From Trichodelitschia bisporula (lineage: Eukaryota; Ascomycota; Dothideomycetes; Phaeotrichales; Phaeotrichaceae): a stretch of 64,000 nt of DNA. The stretch spans positions 682,001 to 746,000 of the forward strand of contig ML996693.1 in the NCBI GenBank assembly GCA_010356995.1. The letters run 5' to 3'. Below are positions 25,122 through 35,830 of the stretch, in pieces. Position 1 is the first letter of the stretch, and every line of letters begins with the position of its first letter. The translations under genes were made by a program, and so were the position numbers. A model generated the notes under the pieces. It did not search any database, had not been told where the DNA came from, and saw only the letters and a program-made list of their open reading frames with translations.

Positions 25122-25194
25122 CCTTGACTTGTATCTAATCTAGTCTGCAAATATACCCCTTGTGCATACCTAAGCCGCGACTCCGAACTCACAC

Positions 25195-26118
25195 TCATAC
25201 AGGCCACGGAGGGTCTTCAAGCCTCCGGAAGCAAGCAACGTACTTGGTGCCCCCGTTCCTTTCCACCTTCTTGCCCTCTTCGGTGCCTGTCTTCATGATT
25301 TCGACGCACTCATCGGAGGCAAGCTCCTCTGAGGTAAGAGTCAGGAACAGCGGACATGCCTCGAAATGCTCCTTCATCCAGAGATGAAGATCCTCGACAT
25401 CCGTAATCGTATAAACAATTCCTCCTGGCCGCAAGACAAAGGCATACTCGGCAGTGAGCGTCGCAGAGACGATCCTCGCCTTGTGTTTGCGGGCCTTAAA
25501 ATGCGGATCCGGAAAGCAGAGAAAGATCTTCGTGAGCTGCGCCCGATGGAAGAAGTTGGGCAGAAACTTCATGGAATTTGCTCGGCAGCATGAGATGTTG
25601 CGATAAAGTCCAGATTCGGCATTTTGAACTCTCATGGCCTTGATCTTCTCTTGCACGAACTCGGCCACGGACACGCGAAGTTCCATTCCTACATCTTGTT
25701 GGCTAGGTTCTGCTGACAGTAGAGACTTGGAACAACTAGAACCAGAAAGTGGGAGTCTATCACGCACCTAGCATCAGCGCATCCGGTAAGCGTGGTGAGA
25801 GCGCAAAGAGCAGCCCGCCGAAGCCACAGCCAATATCCGCAACCTCGATTCTTTTGCTTTGATCAACAAAATCGGGATAGTGACTGGACCAGTCCATGGA
25901 ATCAGGCGTCCGGGGGCTGTGAGTCTGTTAGAATTATAGAACACGAACGTTTCCTAAGCATACTAAGACAGCGCATGATCCGAGAAAGGATTTGCATGCG
26001 CGCGCTGGCGGTAGAATCGCTTCTTGGGAAGAGTGGCGGCGGCTTCCTCCGGATGCTTTTCATTGAGAGCCGCCTTGTAGGCATCCCGCTTTTGACGTTT
26101 GGCGGGCGGTGGAGGCAT
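25195..26118 (-). CDS. TRM8: tRNA (guanine-N7-)-methyltransferase catalytic subunit
   Basis: Three exons: 26118-25964, 25916-25768 and 25688-25195, giving 265 residues. The fungal signature RQRAHANPFSDH is followed across intron 1 by YPRTPDSMDWSSHYPDF. The SAM-binding motif I is DIGCGFGG (residues 79-86), then GMELRVSVAEFVQEKI, and the catalytic-loop block FLCFPDPHFKARKHKAR. The enzyme methylates G46 of tRNA with Trm82. Donor GTATGC was chosen for intron 1 because it alone restores the conserved Tyr-Pro. The gene is tail-to-tail with RRP1, so transcripts probably overlap. Confidence 0.95.
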
Positions 26119-26517
26119 GTTGACGATGTCTGTTTTGTAGCATAGAGGATGGGTGATTGGTGAAGGCGTGGGTGAAGGTCAGAATACATGTAGCTTGGCA
26201 TTTGGACTTCGAGATGGACCCCACTCTGCACGTCACCAGTTTCAGCCAACCCTCCTCGAGCTTTTCGATCAACAAAGAACAGCAAACAGCTTGAGTAACG
26301 TTGGTACACTGCAGGCCACTCCGTGATGATACTTGTCCAATTGTACAGTGCGAATCGAATCTAGTTACAGCAATGTCGCCACCGGGGTCTGGCCCATGTC
26401 CGTACCTGAACCAGCTCAAAAGGGTAGTCCGCCTGGAGAACAAGCACAAAAAGTGGAAAGTGCACCCTAAAAACACACCGCTTGCATACCAAATGCTTCT
26501 TTCCCATGACACGTAAC

Positions 26518-27507
26518 TCATTTGAACTCAAATGCCGGCGTGCACCCGTGATCTTCGACGTGCTTCAACTCGAGTTGCTGGAACCTGTAGCGAGGTTAGT
26601 GCAGGCACGGCAGGGAAAGGCTGACAACCACTCACTTTTCAGTTTTGGCATGGAAGTAGATGCCACTGATGCTCCCGCTGACCTGGTTGAAGCATATGTA
26701 GTAGAAGCCATCGAAGCTGGCACCCCTAAGGACTGGGATTCGATGGTCCGGGACCAGAAAATACTCCTTCCATCTCATGAAGATATGCTCCCGCTGTGCA
26801 AAGTCCTTGTAGCTGAAATCTGGCCGCCGCGCCTCCTTCGACAAGGGGCGCCAAGCTGGAAACCGTCCCCAGTGCTGCATGTCGACCTTTTCGTTGCAAC
26901 CCCACTCGGCGTGTTTTGTGTGGAATCCATATTTTGTTCCAATTATCTCGCCCTCAAAGTACGTGGTGAGGGTCGGATGGTCGTCCGTCAGGTCTTGGAT
27001 GTGCAAGTAGCCGCATAAGAACGACTCGGCCATGTCAACATGCTGCAACTCCACCTGCACGTTGTACGTTTGGTGACCGGACTGCTGTGTTCCCTCGAAA
27101 GTAGATCCGGGTTTGAGGAAGGATGAGGTCCAGTTTGGGAGGAAGCGCGTTTTGGGAGAGGGGGAGCAGAAGTGCTCAGGACAGTCAGGCACAGGAGTGG
27201 CCATTGATAGTGAAGGACTAGTGATAGCGTGCGAGAGTCGCCGATCGATTTCGGCACCGTTACCGTGTGTACTGACAGGGCTGGGGGGGTCGCGCGCAGG
27301 ACTATCCGCTCGAGTCTCCGGAACTTTCACATCGAATGGTGAGAACGCGCTTTCAGCAGGTGGTGTGGGCTGCTGGCGCGGCGGTTCGGAAGCCACGCGC
27401 TCAACAGTTTGGGCCGGACCGACAGCGTCTTGAGGCGGGCAGGTTTGGCGGTTCAGCTCGATGGAAGAGGGCACGACGGTGACAGACTCAGGCCTGGATG
27501 TCGGCAT
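26518..27507 (-). CDS. GID4: GID/CTLH E3 ligase substrate receptor Gid4 (Vid24)
   Basis: Two exons: 27507-26636 and 26584-26518, giving 312 residues. A disordered Pro/Ser-rich N-terminus (about 125 residues) precedes the Vid24 beta-barrel: SSFLKPGSTFEGTQQSG, VELQHVDMAESFLCGYL, LTDDHPTLTTYFEGEIIG, HWGRFPAW, FMRWKEYFLVPDH, and GASFDGFYYICF. The last 22 residues, from the small second exon, read QLELKHVEDHGCTPAFEF, typical of the family. Gid4 recognises N-terminal proline on gluconeogenic enzymes after glucose return and recruits them to the GID ubiquitin ligase. The start is the first true ATG; a longer frame begins at a non-ATG codon only. Confidence 0.95.
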
Positions 27508-27895
27508 GACGAATATGATGGTGGGATGACAAGTATAAACATAGGGGGGAAGATGAGGGTATCCTGGATGTATGCGATGCGCCAACGAGACGTCGCGGAG
27601 CCGAGGACTTGGATTGGTGATAGTACGTGGGATGGGAGGCGAATGCAGAAGGGTGTTGCGCGAAACTACATAGAATAGGGATAGGAAAGGGCTCGTCTCG
27701 GGACGTTAGGGAATGTATAAAAATCGAGCAGGATGTAGTTACACAAGTCGATTGTGGTAGATGTGGAGGAGGGAGTAGCGTTTATCAGACAGATGAGAGG
27801 TTTGGATGCGACAAGATGGTTGGGGGGGTGTGGGGATTGAGGGTGGGGACGACAAGCCTTCGGATACAAGGTTTCTCCAGTCGGCAGCAAGACTT

Positions 27896-27934
27896 GGGGG
27901 GGGGGGGGGGGGTGGGGGGGTGGTGAGGGGGGTG
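27896..27934 (+). repeat. Poly-G tract with G-quadruplex potential
   Basis: A run of 17 G, then 7 G and further short G groups separated by single bases. On paper it can fold as a G-quadruplex. It lies about 0.4 kb upstream of the GID4 start codon, on the template strand side of that gene. Confidence 0.7.
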
Positions 27935-28442
27935 GGCTCTCGTGCCGTTCAAGTCATGGAACGATTCTCGACCTATTTTCTTGGGGGAGAGGGGAGGATT
28001 GGTGAGAGGAGGAGGCGGGGAAGGCTTTAAGCTACCACGTAGATGAAGACATATGGCGTGGATCCTCATGGCCCACTTGTAGTTTAGGGCAATCGGGGGG
28101 CTCCCCTCAGTCATCGCATTTCCACTTGATACTTGATGAGTGACGACTGACGAAGCTCTGTCGGGTTATGTTCGACGGCGGTGGTAGAGGGCAAACGACC
28201 TCACGACCCAACAGGTTCAAGCGCTAGCTGCACCACGCATTTTACCTCCTGCTGCTCACAGTCACGAGCTGATTGAAGCAGCAGTGAGATCACAGAGCGT
28301 ATTGGAAAAAGAAAGTAGCCAGACCATAATCTGCGCAACGTGCTTGCCCTGCAGATGAACAGACTGTGGGCGAAGTAATTCGGCGCATGTCCTGATACAC
28401 TGCTCACTAAGGCATACGATGATTGAAGGGCGAGGACAACTG

Positions 28443-28512
28443 TACATCCGTACTGTACAGTAACAACAAGAAGGCATCCACTCTTCATACGGTAGTCATT
28501 CTTACGGATGTA
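28443..28512. repeat. Inverted pair of TACATCCGTA motifs
   Basis: TACATCCGTA at 28443-28452 faces its exact reverse complement TACGGATGTA at 28503-28512, with a 50-base spacer. The same 10-mer occurs elsewhere in spacers of this window. Confidence 0.8.
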
Positions 28513-28893
28513 CCCGCACATCGTCACGTACCGTACATCCTCGCCCTGGGCTGCTGCTACACCTTCTCCGCTTGCCACGCAAACGCTTGGCCTCCCCCCC
28601 CGCAAGCCAATTGTTATGGCCAGTAAAGGGACCGTGCTTTCTCGACTTCTCCACGTATCGCGGGGAAAAATGACACCTCAGGCGCTGAATTTGAACATGT
28701 CGTCGGTAAATAGTGCCGCCGATCCCGCACCCTACTCGGAAATTTCCTGTACAGAAAACTTCCTCTCAACCCCCCGCCATCAGGGTCGGTGGGAGAAATC
28801 TTCTATGAAACTGCTATCTGCCACTTGAATCTCTGATCATTTCTCACTCCTTACAACTTCCCGCTATCGTTTCTACTGCCCCCTCACCGCGCC

Positions 28894-30060
28894 ATGGGAA
28901 AAACACGCCCCCCCGAGAGATCCAAGCTTGCGAAGCGCAAGAAGAAGTCGACCAACGGGCCGAACAACTCACAATCCCCCGAAGAGCTTCTTGCACAAGC
29001 CACCGCCCTCCTCCAGATATCAGAGCCCGAATCTGCACTGTCAACTGCCAGAAGCGCCTTGGCCCAGCTCCAGCTGCGCGCTGCATCAAACTCAAACCGC
29101 ATCGCTCTCCTCCCCGCTCTCAGTCTCATCGGAGAAATCAACGTCGAACTGGGAGACATTGAGAGCGCTCGGGAGGCATTCGCTCTCAGTGCTGACATTG
29201 ATACGAATGGAGATGCGCCAGAGTCGCAAGGCGGAGGAGCGGAGAAGTTCCTATGGTTAGCCCAGCTCAGCGAAGAAGGCGGAAGGGACAGTGTGAACTG
29301 GTACGAGCGGGGTGTGGAAACACTCAAGAGGCAACTACACGCCTTGGCCGAGCAAGATTTGGAAGAGGAGGCGGACGCGATCGTTGAGGACAAGCGGACC
29401 AAGCTGGCAAATGCGCTCTGTAGCATTGCCGAAGTCTACATGACGGATCTTTCATGGGACGACAAGGTTGCGGAGGAGCAGTGCAACAAAGTGATTGAGG
29501 AGGCACTGGTGTTTGGGCCGGACATGCCTGAAGTCCTGCAAACAGCGGCGTCGGTCCGGATATCGCAAGTCAAGCTTGAAGAGGCTAGGCACTATCTCCA
29601 GCAAAGCCTGGAACTGTGGAAGGATCTCGAGCCCCACGATCCACAAGTGCCAGACTTCCCTGCTCGCATTAGTTTATCACGACTCCTGATGGAGGCTGGA
29701 ATGGAAGACGAGGCCATAGAAGTGCTGGCGCGCTTGGTTGCAGAGGACGACCAGAGCGTAGAGGCCTGGTATCTCGGCGGTTGGTGTCTCAATCTAATGG
29801 CCAGTAAACAGGGGACGGGGAGCACCGAGGAGGATCCCAAAGAGTTCCAGAAGCGGTCAAGAAAATGGTTGCAGAAATGCCTCAAGCTCTATCAGCTTCT
29901 CGACTACGAGGACGAACGGTTGCGAGAGCATGCTCTTGAGCTGACTGCTGGCCTGAACGACATCCTTGGTGAACCCATCGATGAGGAAGACGATGACGAC
30001 GAAGCAGATGAAGCCTGGCAAGACGATGAGAGCGAAAATGAGGAAATGGAGGGTACTTAG
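28894..30060 (+). CDS. ACL4: Ribosomal protein uL4 assembly chaperone (Acl4-like TPR protein)
   Basis: Single exon, 388 residues. A very basic N-terminus (SKLAKRKKKS) could serve nuclear import. From about residue 28 a run of TPR-like helix pairs follows (SPEELLAQATALLQISEPESALSTA..., LPALSLIGEINVELGDIESAREAFALS, WYLGGWCLN), and the C-terminus is acidic (EEDDDDEADEAWQDDE), a usual trait of chaperones for basic ribosomal proteins. This matches yeast Acl4, which binds newly made Rpl4 and escorts it to nuclear pre-60S particles. The start ATG sits in a good context (GCCATGG). The name rests on overall architecture and local resemblance, not on an alignment. Confidence 0.85.
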   Translation: MGKTRPPERSKLAKRKKKSTNGPNNSQSPEELLAQATALLQISEPESALSTARSALAQLQLRAASNSNRIALLPALSLIGEINVELGDIESAREAFALSADIDTNGDAPESQGGGAEKFLWLAQLSEEGGRDSVNWYERGVETLKRQLHALAEQDLEEEADAIVEDKRTKLANALCSIAEVYMTDLSWDDKVAEEQCNKVIEEALVFGPDMPEVLQTAASVRISQVKLEEARHYLQQSLELWKDLEPHDPQVPDFPARISLSRLLMEAGMEDEAIEVLARLVAEDDQSVEAWYLGGWCLNLMASKQGTGSTEEDPKEFQKRSRKWLQKCLKLYQLLDYEDERLREHALELTAGLNDILGEPIDEEDDDDEADEAWQDDESENEEMEGT

Positions 30061-31571
30061 AATTCGTTAGCTGAAGAACAGGTACCGAGGGCGCACTACG
30101 GACGTGGGGTTAGAGGAGCATCTGCATGTGACGAGGCTGATGGAGGCTCTGCGAGGCATTATTTACTGGTTCAAGGCAATCAATGAGGGTCCGGGGTGGG
30201 GCCGAGCCGGTTAGTGCTTTGAGCTTGGTAGGGTACGTACGAGTACTACAGTATGGGATGCTTAAGGAGTGACCCAGGGACCACCAACAACCCTAGGACT
30301 GGCAAGCCGTCGAAGCCGTCCAAGCATGAATTAGGCATTGCACTAAAATCGGAGGGTTCATGAGGTGTGCGGACTGTAGGTACCGTAGATACGAAGTACA
30401 TCCGTATGTACATGCGATGTACGAATGAAGGGGAATGCAGCCAGCGGAGCCAAATCCGCCTTTCATAGAGCGTGCCTTGGGACCAGAAAATGGCGGTAGT
30501 AATAAGCGAGAAGAATTACCCATTGGGTTTGTTGGTAGGGTTTTGTTTCTAAGCCCGAGTCCAAACTGAGTTTTACCGGTAGCGCTGAATCCCTTCCACC
30601 ATTTGGCTTCCATCGGCGCTAATCTATGCCTAAACGAGACCAAATGCCTGAAGCGGACGTCATCTTGCGCCGGAGCGGACAGGAGACGAAGGCGTAGGTA
30701 CGGTAGTAAAAGAATAAGGAAGCGGCGAGGTAGGGTGGCTTATCCTTCGCCAGCCCGTTGTTAATGTCGCCTACTCCGTACGCTTCTATCCAGCCATTGC
30801 TCGAGCTTTGCGAAAGGGAGGCCTGTCTTCTCCTAACTACCGTAGATTGTGAGGCCCTTCCTCAGAACTAAGGAAGATGTGCATGGTGGGGTAATGGGAA
30901 TGTGGACGGGAGCACAGGCGAGGAAAGGAACAGGTCAGAGGGCACGTACGTACAACAACGTACTATGTACGCAGTAGGGTTAAGAGGTCTTGTTCGTGGT
31001 GATGAAATAAGCTCATGCCCTTACCCCACCGATCTACCCTAGGTGATCTCCGGGGCGGGATGGAGACGAGCTGAGAGAGGGGAGAAAGCTGCATGTGGTT
31101 GTTTCTTGTCCCCTACCCGTCCGCCAAACATACCCAACCTACCCACCTATCGGCCAGTTCTGTACCAGCCCGGTCACTACTCCGTTTCCTCCCCCCACCC
31201 CCCAACCGAGTACATACATACCTACATGCGCCCATCCGCAAAAAATCGTTGTTGGGAGGGCCGACTCTTCTACCCTACCTACCTCAGTCCCACCATGCGC
31301 CGAGCCCTCCGGATGCTTCTTGTTACCTCAAATTTTTGACAGTTTGCTTGTGTCGCGTCTCAAACCCTCCTGCTGCAGAAGACCCGCATGGCTTTTCCTT
31401 CACCTGTCTCTTCTCCAATCATACTCTTGTCTAATGCTGGCATCTACTCGTCCCCAAGCTTCCAGAGCTGTCGCCTCGGACCGCACTTCTAACGCCTGGT
31501 GCTTGCTGAATTTTTTGGACCCGCCCTCGAGCTTGTGAGGGGACCACACTGGCAGCTTCCTGCGCCCGCGA
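30061..31571. other. Spacer between ACL4 and SCAP
   Basis: Spacer of 1.5 kb without a recognisable gene. It contains several GTAC-rich palindromic bits (for example near 30940-30975), one TACATCCGTA motif at 30397 and one ACTCCGTAC at 30773. The last 450 bases are CT-rich and presumably form the SCAP promoter and leader. Confidence 0.5.
30397..30406 (+). repeat. TACATCCGTA motif
   Basis: One copy of the dispersed 10-mer, embedded in GTACATCCGTATGTAC. Confidence 0.7.
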
Positions 31572-34500
31572 ATGATTTGGTTTCTGTTGTACCCGTTTCG
31601 GGGGTAAGAATCCCACCTTGTGCGCGGGTATCTTGTAGCGCAGTCCCGAAGTACCCCAGACTGACGTCGCCGCGTTCCTCTCAGCACAACTGAGCCTCCC
31701 ATCCTCGCGCCCAACCACCCAATTCGAAAGGCCTTTTACCGCTATGGAACCGCCGCCTCCAGACATTGGCTCGCCAGCATTTTATTTTCTGTGGCAATCG
31801 GCGTTCTGCTCTGCTATCCCGCCTTCTTTCTCTACGAGAATCCCACCACCGGCTTCTCCAAGCTCCCAAACCATGTCTGGACGTCGGCGCGAGCATACGA
31901 AGGCGCTGGTGACGTTCGCGCCGATGTGGCCATCCGTCAAATTTGGGTCCATGGAAGCTACATGAGAGCGCTGGATCGCCACGTTCTGCAAGAGGCACTG
32001 GGCATACAGGAGATGCTTGTGGCGGACGACGTCAGGAAGACATCACTTAAAACTGTTGCGGACGGGCAGAATACGCCGAGTGTTTCATGGGGATTCCATT
32101 CTCCGCTAATGTTTTGGAATTGCTCGCACGAGGTTATCAGCGATGATACCGACATTCTCCGCACTATCAATGAGCATGCCCACAAGAGGTCGTACCTGAA
32201 CCTCACACTGCGGCCAACGTCTGTCTTCGCGGGAAAGTCGTTTGCAAAAGACAAAATCGTCGCAGCCGATGCTCTGGTAATCACGCTCTTTGACCGTGAA
32301 GGTTCAGAGCACATTCGCCAGTGGACCGACCGCATCTCGTCGCTGGCGGCGAAAATGGAAACACGATGGTCACTGTATCCAGAAGATGGCATGGTGGCGC
32401 ACAGCCAGCTTTATGAATTTCAGCAAAAACCATTGAGCTACCAGGATAACATTTTTCTGATCTTAGTCTATGTGTGTATGGCGCTCTATGTCGCTGGGAG
32501 TCTAGGCAAGCTAAGGGCTGTAAAGAGTCGAGCGGGACTGATAGCCACGGGGATAATTCAGGTGCGATTGACGTCCCCCAACGAGTTTCGGTCATTTGCT
32601 GACTATGTGCAGATTGCCGTGTCTATTCTCGGCAGCTTTTCCATTTGTGGCGTGCTTAAGATAGATCTTGCTCGGATACCTGACGCTGCCTATCCCTTCG
32701 TTGTTCTGGTCATGGGCTTAGAGAACATGTATGATCCTCAAAACATGGAAAGCCTCACTAACCTTTTAGGTTCCGCCTGATCAATGCCGTCATCGTCCAG
32801 CCTCCTCAACTTACGACCACGCATCGCGTCGCCAATGCGCTGGGGAACGTGAGCCATCTTTCGCTGGCAACATCTGGTCAAATGCTCATCATATTATGGC
32901 TGCTGTCTAATTTTGCACCAGGAGTTGCAGCTTTCTGCATCTTTGCGGCAATCGCCTTGATCATCGACTTTTTATTTCACCTGACCTTTTTTGTGGCCGT
33001 ACTGAGCGTCGATGTGCGTAGGATGGAGCTCCAGGACTCCTTGGACCGGGTCGACAAGCATCATCCCCACCAGCGGTCCGAGCGTAAATACTGGTTACAG
33101 GCTCTCCTAAGAGGTAGCCTTCCATTCAGCAGTCGGATCGCAGGATCAGTTGTCTCCATTTGCTTCATATTCGCCCTCAACATGCACTTCTACGACTATG
33201 ACAGCTTGAGGGGGTCCATTTCCCAGTCCCTGAAGTCCCTGTTCCGAAAGCGTTCGGTCCAACAAACCACGTCCTTCGCACCGCCGGCCATCAACCAGGC
33301 GCGCACACCTGCAGCTTGGTTAAGGATCCAAGACTACCGATATGCACAGGAGGTGCTCAAACTGGTAAAGCCTCAAGCTCACAGCATCATCGCCAGAGTT
33401 TACGACCCTCTTCTTATAGTCCTCGAAGGCTCCGACAGGACGGGAATTCCGGCTCACCCAAATTCTTTCATTATGGGATTCATTCAGCTTCTCGGAAAGC
33501 ACCTTTACCCATTCATCTTCGTTGTGGTGCTGACACTAGCCATCGTCACACTCCTGATGCAATATCTGCTTTGGAACGAGTTGTCTGAGGAAGAGCCTGA
33601 AGGAAGCGATTTGACAAAACAGATGACTATCATGACATTGCCGAAAGCGCACGTCATGGACATCATCGGGCTCGAGGCATCGCCTCGAGGGCATATTATT
33701 TCCGTGGGTCTCGACCGCCACCTTTCTCTCTACACCTACGATTCCCATCTACACACCTTCTTCCCGACCATCCATGATACATCAGGGCTGCCGACCCCTC
33801 TGTGGCCGGTGGTTGCCGTTGCTCTTGATGACGACGGGATGTGGGCCGCCGTTTGCACGCTTTCAGGGAGAATTGCGCTCTGGAATCTCCCTGAAAGGAA
33901 AATTTATCAATGCCTCGAACTGGACCTTGAGAATCAGCGGCCATCCGTGTTCACCTTGACAACAGTACATCCTAGCGACGGCGAAAAACTTCGTCTGGTA
34001 GTTGGTGTGCCAGACGGTACTGTCACGGAATTTGATGTCTTGCAGCCGAGGCTCGTACAATCATTCCACTTGCACCAATGTCAATCCAAATGCCTCACAA
34101 TCCTGCGATCCAAGTCGATCTTGAAAATAATATCCCTTTCTAAGGGCGGTCGTGTTCTCATCGCCAGCAACAGATTCGGCGAGTGGATCACTGCCCCTCT
34201 AGATCCTAGGGAATCAAGTACTCAGGACAACAGCAAAGTCAGGTTCGTGCTCGCCCTTCCGACCGTATCAGCCATTGCACTGGTCCACCTCGGAAGCGTA
34301 GACCTCGTCGATATGAAAACCCAACGCCTCGTCCACACCTTCTCTACCCCGCAGATAAAACCCCGCTCCCTCTCCATCATGACCTCCACCTGCCGCGACT
34401 GCCGCATCTGCGGCTCCGCCGCTGTGCATAGCCTCGCACTTGTATATACCCGCTGCGATGACTCTACCTGCGTCATGGCAACTCACACCCTCTCCGACGA

Positions 34501-35161
34501 CCACACCGCGCTCTTCTGCCTACGCCCTCAGACCGACACCTCAAACTTTCACTGCAAAACCATCACTCACACAACCCTAACCACTCACACCATCCCCTCC
34601 CCCGGCTCCTGGCACGCCACAAACTCGCAGTCCATAATCGGCATTCGCCCTCGCCGCGCCCACGACCGCGACCCGCCTTGCGCTCCGCCTTCCCCAAGCG
34701 CAAGCACGACGTCCGCATCGCCCACTACCTCCCCAGGTATCTCTTTTCTCACTCGCCGCGGTGCCGCCGCCTCCTCGGCCCCCTTTCCCGCCATGCCCTC
34801 CTCTTCGCCCTCAGCGTACTCCGCCACCGCGGGCTGGGAAGTCTACACCCTCGCCGCGACGGGCGACTTCCATGCGCAATCGCTCGTACCGGCGCCGGGC
34901 ACGGGCGCGACCGAAGACGAGGATGACGCGGGCGCTGGGCTGGATGTTGACGAGCAGCTGTTTGTCGCGCATCCGGGGCCGATGGTGCGGCTTGGAAACG
35001 GGAGTGTCGCGGTGGGGTTCGGGAATAGGGTTAAGGTGCTTACCGTTGGGAGTGAGCGGTTTGATCGTGAGGCGGTGGAATTTGGAAATGGGGTTGGGGC
35101 GGGAGTTGTGGGCGGAACGGGAAGGAGGAGGAGAGCCGCGAGTCGGAGGGCGGCGCATTGA
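31572..35161 (+). CDS. SREBP cleavage-activating protein (SCAP), sterol-sensing domain plus WD40
   Basis: Four exons: 31572-31603, 31685-32561, 32613-32728 and 32770-35161, giving 1138 residues. The tiny first exon encodes MIWFLLYPFRG, followed by TTEPPILAPNHPIRKAFYRY and the first membrane helix. After a luminal loop, a sterol-sensing domain of several helices spans about residues 255-430 (LVYVCMALYVAGSLGKLRAV, VSILGSFSICGVL, PFVVLVMGLENMFRLINAV). Another helix near 570 precedes a WD40-like C-terminal half. SCAP escorts SREBP from the endoplasmic reticulum to the Golgi when sterol is low. Intron 2 is 51 bases, stop-free and in phase; I removed it because the spliced sequence GIIQIAVSILGSF fits the helix. 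The final 60 residues are Gly/Arg-rich and less certain. Confidence 0.9.
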
Positions 35162-35830
35162 CAGAGGTCGCGTTATGGGTTTTTGGGTACCCGGTTTCTT
35201 GGGCAATTTGGGGCTAATGTTCTGTGCCTACGGGTACGTGTTAAGGGAAACTGTACGTTTAACGATATCTTTCTTCAGAGTGGGTAGAAGGTACGAGGTG
35301 GTGTTGATGGCAAATGTTGATGTGAACATTAATGTACGGTGGTTTAGCGGAGGACTACTGCTTGTCTTAAAGTGAAGGCACATAGCGCACTTGGAGAGGA
35401 GACTTGCTCGGGAGGTAAAATGAGACAGCACACATTATTCATTGCATACCAGCATGTAGAGGTTATGTGCGTAGGCAACTGCGGCGCCCCCTCCACCGCA
35501 TGGCAGTCAAGCTGCGCGGCAGAATGTGAATATCGACAAAGAGCAGGCCGAAAGGTGAAAAAAAGAGCATGAGCCGCTATGTTGCTGAATGCGGGTATCA
35601 TCGAAGTCCCAAACCGAAAAGCAAAATAGCAGAGCCGACGTGCCCTCCCTAAGGACATAAACAAGAAGGTTACAAACGCCCGCGCTGATGCAAAGGTGCA
35701 TGTGCTGCAACAAATTTGTTTGGAGCCAAGGGCATCGCACAGAAAAGTATGGCAGGTACGACCGACAGACGTATCAAAGAATAGCCCCGAAACGAGGAGG
35801 CTTGACTGACAAACCCAGCGCCCTAGAGGC
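35162..35830. terminator. Convergent 3' region of SCAP and SSK2
   Basis: This 669-base interval lies between the stop codons of two convergent genes and must hold both 3' untranslated regions. I can read no distinct polyadenylation signal or other feature with confidence. Confidence 0.4.

Larger units (their letters stand above)
27508..28893. promoter_or_regulatory. Divergent spacer of GID4 (-) and ACL4 (+)
   Basis: Spacer of 1.4 kb with no gene. It contains a long G-run near 27.9 kb and an inverted pair of the TACATCCGTA motif near 28.45-28.51 kb. The 150 bases before ACL4 are CT-rich, as in many fungal promoters. Confidence 0.5.

Noticed and set aside
25917-25982. Alternative TRM8 donor GTCTTA at 25969
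   Set aside because: It keeps phase but drops the conserved Ser-Tyr-Pro; the GTATGC donor five bases downstream restores the family sequence.
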